Shown: positions 19,406-24,363 of the stretch, piece by piece
How positions within the stretch are numbered: the stretch's first letter is position 1
How the letters are laid out: every line of letters starts with the position of its first letter
From: Scytalidium lignicola
Taxonomy: Eukaryota > Ascomycota > Leotiomycetes
Assembly: GCA_002812745.2 (NCBI GenBank)
Contig: NCSJ02000482.1
Span: 1-24,363 of the forward strand
DNA length: 24,363 bases
Reading direction: 5' to 3'
Made by a program: the position numbers and the translations under genes
Notes under the pieces: generated by a model
Database searches by the model: none
What the model was told of the DNA's origin: nothing
The model's input: the letters and a program-made list of their open reading frames with translations, nothing else

Positions 19406-22400
19406 ATGCCGCGCTGGCACTCACGACTGTTCAGACACCCCGCTGGCGCCCACAACGCTGCTTCAGCGAGCAGTTCCCCGACCACATCCACGGCCTCATT
19501 ACCACGGAAGGCCTTCCCCTGCGGGATCAAGCTACTTCATAGTGCCGAGAACAGCGTAGTCGAGTATGTCCTCCTCTAAGCGTTGATCATTGCTGGCCTA
19601 GGCTTGCATTCCACGGCCTAGAACGCTCGTGCAACTTGTGGACAACACTGGCTAATCATATTCTATCGCACTTAGTATCATCTTTATCCACGGTCTGACG
19701 GGAGACCGCGAGAAGACATGGACAGCAAAAGGTGCCACGGCTCCATGGCCTCAATCGCTGCTACCGGCGAAAATTCCCAACGCTCGCGTGCTCACTTTCG
19801 GATACGATGCATACGTGGCGGACTGGCGAGGCATGGTGTCGATGAATAGGATTGGGGATCACAGCATGAACCTGCTAACTGCAGTCGCAACATGCCGAGA
19901 GGAAGATGATACCGTAAGACTCGCTGGGTCCGGCCACCTGTAAGGTAGAACTAAAACTAGCAGAATAATCGCCCTATCATCTTTGTCTGCCACAGTTTAG
20001 GAGGTCTCGTCTGTGAAGATGTGAGTTGTCCGAATTCTGAGCAAATAGTGCGCGGCTAAGAAATTCCCTAGGCTTTGGTCAAGGCGCGGCAAAGACGGGA
20101 AAAACATCTAAAGAGCATCCTTGCGTGTACTCGTGGTATCATCTTTCTTGGTACTCCTCACCATGGCTCTGGGTTGGCTAAGTGGGCCGAGTTGGTCGCC
20201 CGGTCGATCGGCCTCGTAAAGCAGACCAACACTCAGATTCTAGAGGTCTTGCAGGGAGAGTCTGAGGTTCTTGCTCGTATTCAAGACAGCTTCCATACTA
20301 TGATTAAAGCAGGGAGGGAGGATGGGCTTCGGCCAATTGAGATTACCTGCTTCTTTGAGGAGTTGCCGTTACCAGGCGTCGGTGTTGTGAGTCAAGCGGT
20401 GTATCTTGCATTGTCTTCATCAGCTAACACTCTCTACAGGTCGTCCCTTCTCACTCAGCCATCCTGCCTGGCTATGTTCCGATCGGGATCCATAGTACCC
20501 ATATAGGCATGACAAAGTTTGAGCGAGGAGACGATCCTGGCTTTACTGCCGTTGCTGGAGAGCTTCGTCGATGGGTGAAGGAAACGATCACGTATAGCAA
20601 AACGGTAGTGCCTGATGCTGTCGCAGCACAAAAATTGCAGCTAGTGGGTGGATCTTCAGGTCTGTGAGCCCCTTCAAAAGAATTTCAATAAATAAGCCCA
20701 GGCATTGACCGTTAAGTCATTCCAGTCGATCAACTTAAAACAATGATGCATCTAATACGTGAACTGGTTCAAACATCACAAAAGAGCCTGACTATGTGGA
20801 CAGATTTCATCCATTCGCAAGTCAAGAAGTCTCAGTACAAGAAACAGTCATGGTTTTGGAAAAGTCCTGAATACGAAGTTTGGCGCAGCAATGAGGGTAG
20901 TCAATTTCTCTGGTGCACTGGCAAGCCAGCTACTGGCAAGAGCTCGATTGCTACGACACTGGTATCAGATCTCTCCAAAGAACGAATATATTCTGAATCT
21001 GTGGCTCATTTCTTCTTTCAAACACCCGTGGAGGGTAACGCGTCACCTTTCATCCCAGGATTAGTTGTCTGCTCTATTATGGCACAGCTACTCCATACCA
21101 GGTATAACCTGACGGCGATCCATGACCACGCGGTTTGGTTCGGACATAATGAGTACGAGATCCTTCTTAAAGCCTTCATATGCACAGTCAACATCAATCG
21201 TATTTATGAAGAGGAGCAAATTAGATACTCGGGTGAAGGAAGTAATGGCGGCTACGTTTCCCCTGAGCTATCAAGAGCAACATCTGCGCTGCGCTCATTA
21301 TCCGAGGATGACTTGTGGAAAATCCTGACAAGTTTTGTGCATGCTAGCGCTGGGCATAGTATCTATATTGTTATTGACGGAGTGGAGAGTATGTTGACTG
21401 AGGATCAGTCACGGCTTTTACGGAACCTTCGAGATCTCTGGAGCTCCGTTCAGGCAAAGTCCAGCCCCAGCTTGAAAATCTTGATTACGAGTCGTCCCCA
21501 GGTGAAAATGCAAGTCCTGCTCAATGGGCTTGCGTACATAGATCAAGATAAAGAGTACAAAGGTGAGAGAGCTTTACATCAGCCGCATCGGGTCTTAATT
21601 TATTCGTAGAATGTTTGAGTTCATTACGTTCTGGGTCCTCTAACACTCGACGGCATCGAGTGGCCGAAAGTCTGCAGAATACGGGACAGTGGATTTTGGA
21701 TCATTCAGGGTATCTTGGATGGAGGCTCCAGAGGGCCTCAGCTCTTCTGTGGATACAAGGTAAACCAGGAAGTGGGAAGTCCGTTTTGATGAAGCATCTT
21801 CTGCATGTGATCAAAAGTCAGTGAGCTCTTTCCGATCCAGAAGTCGACTTTCAAAAGGAGTACACACAGGAAGTATACTAACGTCAACCAATGTTCAGAT
21901 GAGACTGTAGAGTCTCTATTAGAGGCTGAGTGTCGGTCGGTGATTGGGAGCTTTTTCTACAGCGCTCGGGATGGTGAACGCGAAACAAGCCACCAACACA
22001 TGCTTCAGACTCTTCTGCATGAGATTCTGGCTCATAAACCAGAGCTGTATCCTCACTTTCAAGGAGCCTATCGTAGGCTCAGAGCTGCATCTGAAGATCA
22101 CATCACCTGGAGCTATACCGATCTCAAAGAAGTTTTTATTGGCATTATGAATGCCTGTGAAAAGTCTCTCCAGATATTTTTCCTTATTGATGCACTCGAT
22201 GAATCAGACCAGACGGAGTTGCGAGATGTTCTACTACTCTTAAAGGAAGGTTCCAAGGCTTCGACTTGTGTAGTCAAGATCCTCTTGGCCAGTCGACCGA
22301 ATGAAACGATCAGCAGAGCCCTGACTGGGACCTTTCATGTAATTCTAGAGCATGAAAATAAACAAGACATAGCATCTTTAGTTGACACTAAGCTGGCATT

Positions 22401-24281
22401 CCTTCGCGAACCGGATGATACGTCCCTATTCGAATGGACATCGAAGTATCTCAACGAGCATGCACAAGGGGTCTTCTTATGGGTATCACTCATTACGCAA
22501 GAGCTAGATCACTGGGCAGAAGGCGGATACAGCGAGGCAGAAATCAAAGATATGGTTCGGAAATTNCGATCGAGCTGATTGATTACTACAAACGTATAAT
22601 CAAGCAGCTCGCAGAACACCAGCCAAATGTGGTGACGGAAGCGAAAGAGATGCTTGGTTGGACGTGCTATACGGAACGGCCTCTGACCGCAATCGAATTG
22701 CGGGACATCATCGCCATCTCTTCACGTCCGGATCGCACCTCTATAATGTCTGTTAACACGTTCGAAACTTCAAAGCTTCGGAGACTGGGTGATTTGAGAA
22801 AACGCATTCGGAGAAATTGTGGCGATCTGCTCGAGATCAAGAAGCAAGGGAGTCTACCCCAGCCTCAATGCAACTTTCAGAGTGTTGACGTCGACCCTCA
22901 AGATGTTGTTCAGCTTCTGCATCAAACTGCCAGAGAATTTCTGATCAGGCCTGACAAGATTGCCCAACCATTCGACATCGATGACAGGTCAGCCAATAAC
23001 ACAATAGGGCTCGTTTGTGCCCATTACATAAAAGTTTCCTTGGCGACCGACCATGATCCTGTTAACGGCACCACTTTGCCTCGATGTACAGAGTATTGGA
23101 CGATTGATCATTACACTCAACTTCTGGAGCGCCTCGAGATCCGACCACTACTGCATTACGCATTAAAGTACTTACCTTACCACTTAAGTTGTATTCCACG
23201 ATCAGACAGTCAAGCCTGGAGTTTAATAAACGATTACTTTCATCATGTAAAAAGACGTGATGGCTTTGTATGGTACCTTCTACAGGAGTGGTTTGAGAGG
23301 CTTGAATTCCCCAAGACGCCCGCATCCTCGTCCGAGTCATCGATGCAGTTTAGAATTGCAAGCCTCGTAGCTGGTATCAAGTATAAGAGGTTGGGTGCGG
23401 TTCGAGCTTTGAGTGAAGTCCAGCGAGATCTTGATTATATCGATCATCATACCAATCACACTGCTCTACAGATGGCAGCTTCCTGTGGCGATACCTCAAC
23501 GATCGAGTTCCTTATCAATAACGGTGCAAGTGTCAATTTTCATGGAGGATATTTTGGGACAGCTTTACAAGCGGCAGCATATCACGGACATAGTGAGGTT
23601 GTAACAATACTTTTGGACCGTGGGGCTGATCCGAATTCCGAAGCCGGTTTTTGGGGTACAGCATTCCTTGGAGCCGCTTGTGCTGGTCATGAAAATATCG
23701 CCAAAAACCTCTTCGATCACGGATCCGACACTTATTCCACTCCAGAGCTCTTTGAAAGATTATCAGCGGATCCAGGCCAACTTGACATCGTGGGAAGATC
23801 GTCGATCTCAGTTTTCAGTGCTATTATTGGCTCCGATCATCCAGACACGCTGAGTATTATGGCCAACTTGGCGCTCACATACAGCAATCAAGGGCGATGG
23901 AAGGAAGCAGAAGAACTGCAAGTGCAAGTGATAGAGATGACGAAGAAGATGCTAGGAGAAGAGCATCCGAATACGCTAGCTAGCATAGCCAATCTAGCGT
24001 TCACCTATAGCAATCAAGGGCGACAGAAGGAAGCGGAAGATCTAGAAGAGCAAGTCATGGAGATGAGAAAGAGAGTGCTAGGAGAAGGGCATCCGGACAC
24101 GTTGATTAGCATGGCCAATCTAGCATTTACTTGGAAGTCCCAGAGTCGCAATTATGAAGCTTTGAAGCTAATGAAAGAATGCCTCGAGTTACGGCAACAA
24201 AGGCTAGGTGAAAATCATCCTGACACAGTTTCGTCACGGGATACTTTGAAAGAATGGGAGCAAAATGGGATTTCTGTGTGA
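19406..24281 (+). CDS. NLR: SesB-like hydrolase - two P-loop NTPase modules - ankyrin - TPR, ~1471 aa, eight exons
   Basis: Fungal NOD-like receptor, presumably cytosolic. Exons: 19406-19563, 19676-19913, 19964-20020, 20072-20386, 20440-20659, 20726-21562, 21610-21816 and 21899-24281. All joins hold frame, and the total is a multiple of three once one base missing at the N (22565) is allowed for. Residues 1-320 form a SesB-type lipase/esterase: IIFIHGLTGDREKTW at 54-68, VCHSLGG with nucleophile Ser143, then GTPHHGSG. NTPase 1: GKPATGKS at 395-402, IYIVIDGVES at 542-551 and LITSRP. NTPase 2 (NACHT): GKPGSGKS at 659-666, IFFLIDALDE at 770-779 and LLASRP. Three ankyrin repeats cover about 1197-1291; TPR units of 42 aa cover about 1325-1471. 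In known relatives the repeats sense a ligand and the NTPase oligomerises to activate the hydrolase. The start at 19406 is the best in-frame ATG but is less certain than the rest. Confidence 0.88.
22560..22572 (+). other. apparent 1-nt frameshift at an N inside the NLR
   Basis: The frame before the N (ending KDMVRK) runs into TGA within five codons, while the frame after it (starting IELIDYYKRIIKQ) stays open to 24281. One missing base beside the N restores the usual LP/TELxDxY-type sequence after this NACHT region. It is most simply a sequence gap, not a real mutation. Confidence 0.7.
23838..24281 (+). repeat. tandem 126-bp TPR-coding repeats (3 full, 1 partial)
   Basis: Units at 23838-23963, 23964-24089 and 24090-24215, plus a partial unit from 24216 to the stop. 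Each encodes 42 residues starting HPDTL or HPNTL and ending in LGEx, the kinesin-light-chain-like TPR type. Units 1 and 2 are very similar at DNA level, sharing for example AGCAATCAAGGGCGA and a GTGCTAGGAGAA-like tail; unit 3 is more diverged. Such arrays vary in copy number in fungal NLRs. Confidence 0.85.
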
Positions 24282-24363
24282 AATTGTCCGAAATGGGAGC
24301 ATAGCCATTCAATCAATACATAAACAATTAGCTAATAATTTACTGTATAGCTTATGCAGTATC

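Noticed and set aside
19174..19559. Two frames of 86-122 codons upstream of the NLR
   Set aside because: They overlap NLR exon 1 in the wrong phases. The frame that yields the hydrolase N-terminus starts at 19406 and joins exon 2 correctly.
21899..21905. Joining the GTGAGC donor at 21821 to the acceptor at 21898 in the NLR
   Set aside because: It produces an immediate TGA. The overlapping GTCAGT donor at 21817 keeps the frame and is preferred.

Overview
The window is nuclear DNA from a filamentous ascomycete (Pezizomycotina-type). The evidence is spliceosomal introns of about 43-112 nt with GT...AG ends and CTGAC/CTAAC-like branch sites, NACHT/NLR-like and HET genes, a fungal-type sugar porter and a proteasome beta-5 gene. 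The species cannot be named from the sequence. Four single N bases sit next to homopolymers or T/A runs, so isolated 1-nt frameshifts may be assembly errors.

Layout. 3-1692 (+): a broken piggyBac-type transposase cut by the window edge. 3092-6096 (-): a two-exon NACHT protein of 986 aa. 6640-7207 (+): a second, unrelated and more decayed piggyBac remnant. 7615-9426 (-): a six-exon MFS sugar porter of 507 aa, divergent from 10293-11552 (+), a single-exon type-B carboxylesterase of 419 aa; their shared 5' spacer holds a ~100-bp inverted-repeat element. 12186-13242 (-): a five-exon proteasome beta-5 (PRE2-type) gene whose third intron has lost its GT donor. 13824-15964 (+): a two-exon HET-domain protein of 696 aa. 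15965-17133: composite CCAAT/ATTGG repeats and a short-chain dehydrogenase fragment. 17134-18519 (+): an intronless fumarase/aspartase-superfamily lyase resembling bacterial 3-carboxy-cis,cis-muconate cycloisomerase. 19406-24281 (+): an eight-exon NLR of about 1471 aa with a SesB-like alpha/beta-hydrolase, two successive P-loop NTPase modules, ankyrin repeats and TPR repeats.

How it fits together. Three genes (NACHT, HET, NLR) belong to families used in fungal nonself recognition and regulated cell death. They lie among transposon debris, which suggests an accessory, fast-evolving compartment. The transporter, esterase, dehydrogenase fragment and lyase could be leftovers of a small catabolic set, but nothing ties them into one pathway. 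The most unusual items are the double-NTPase NLR with a mixed ankyrin/TPR C-terminus, and the extra-looking, divergent beta-5 proteasome gene. All exon joins were derived by eye from splice signals and frame continuity; no database search was run.
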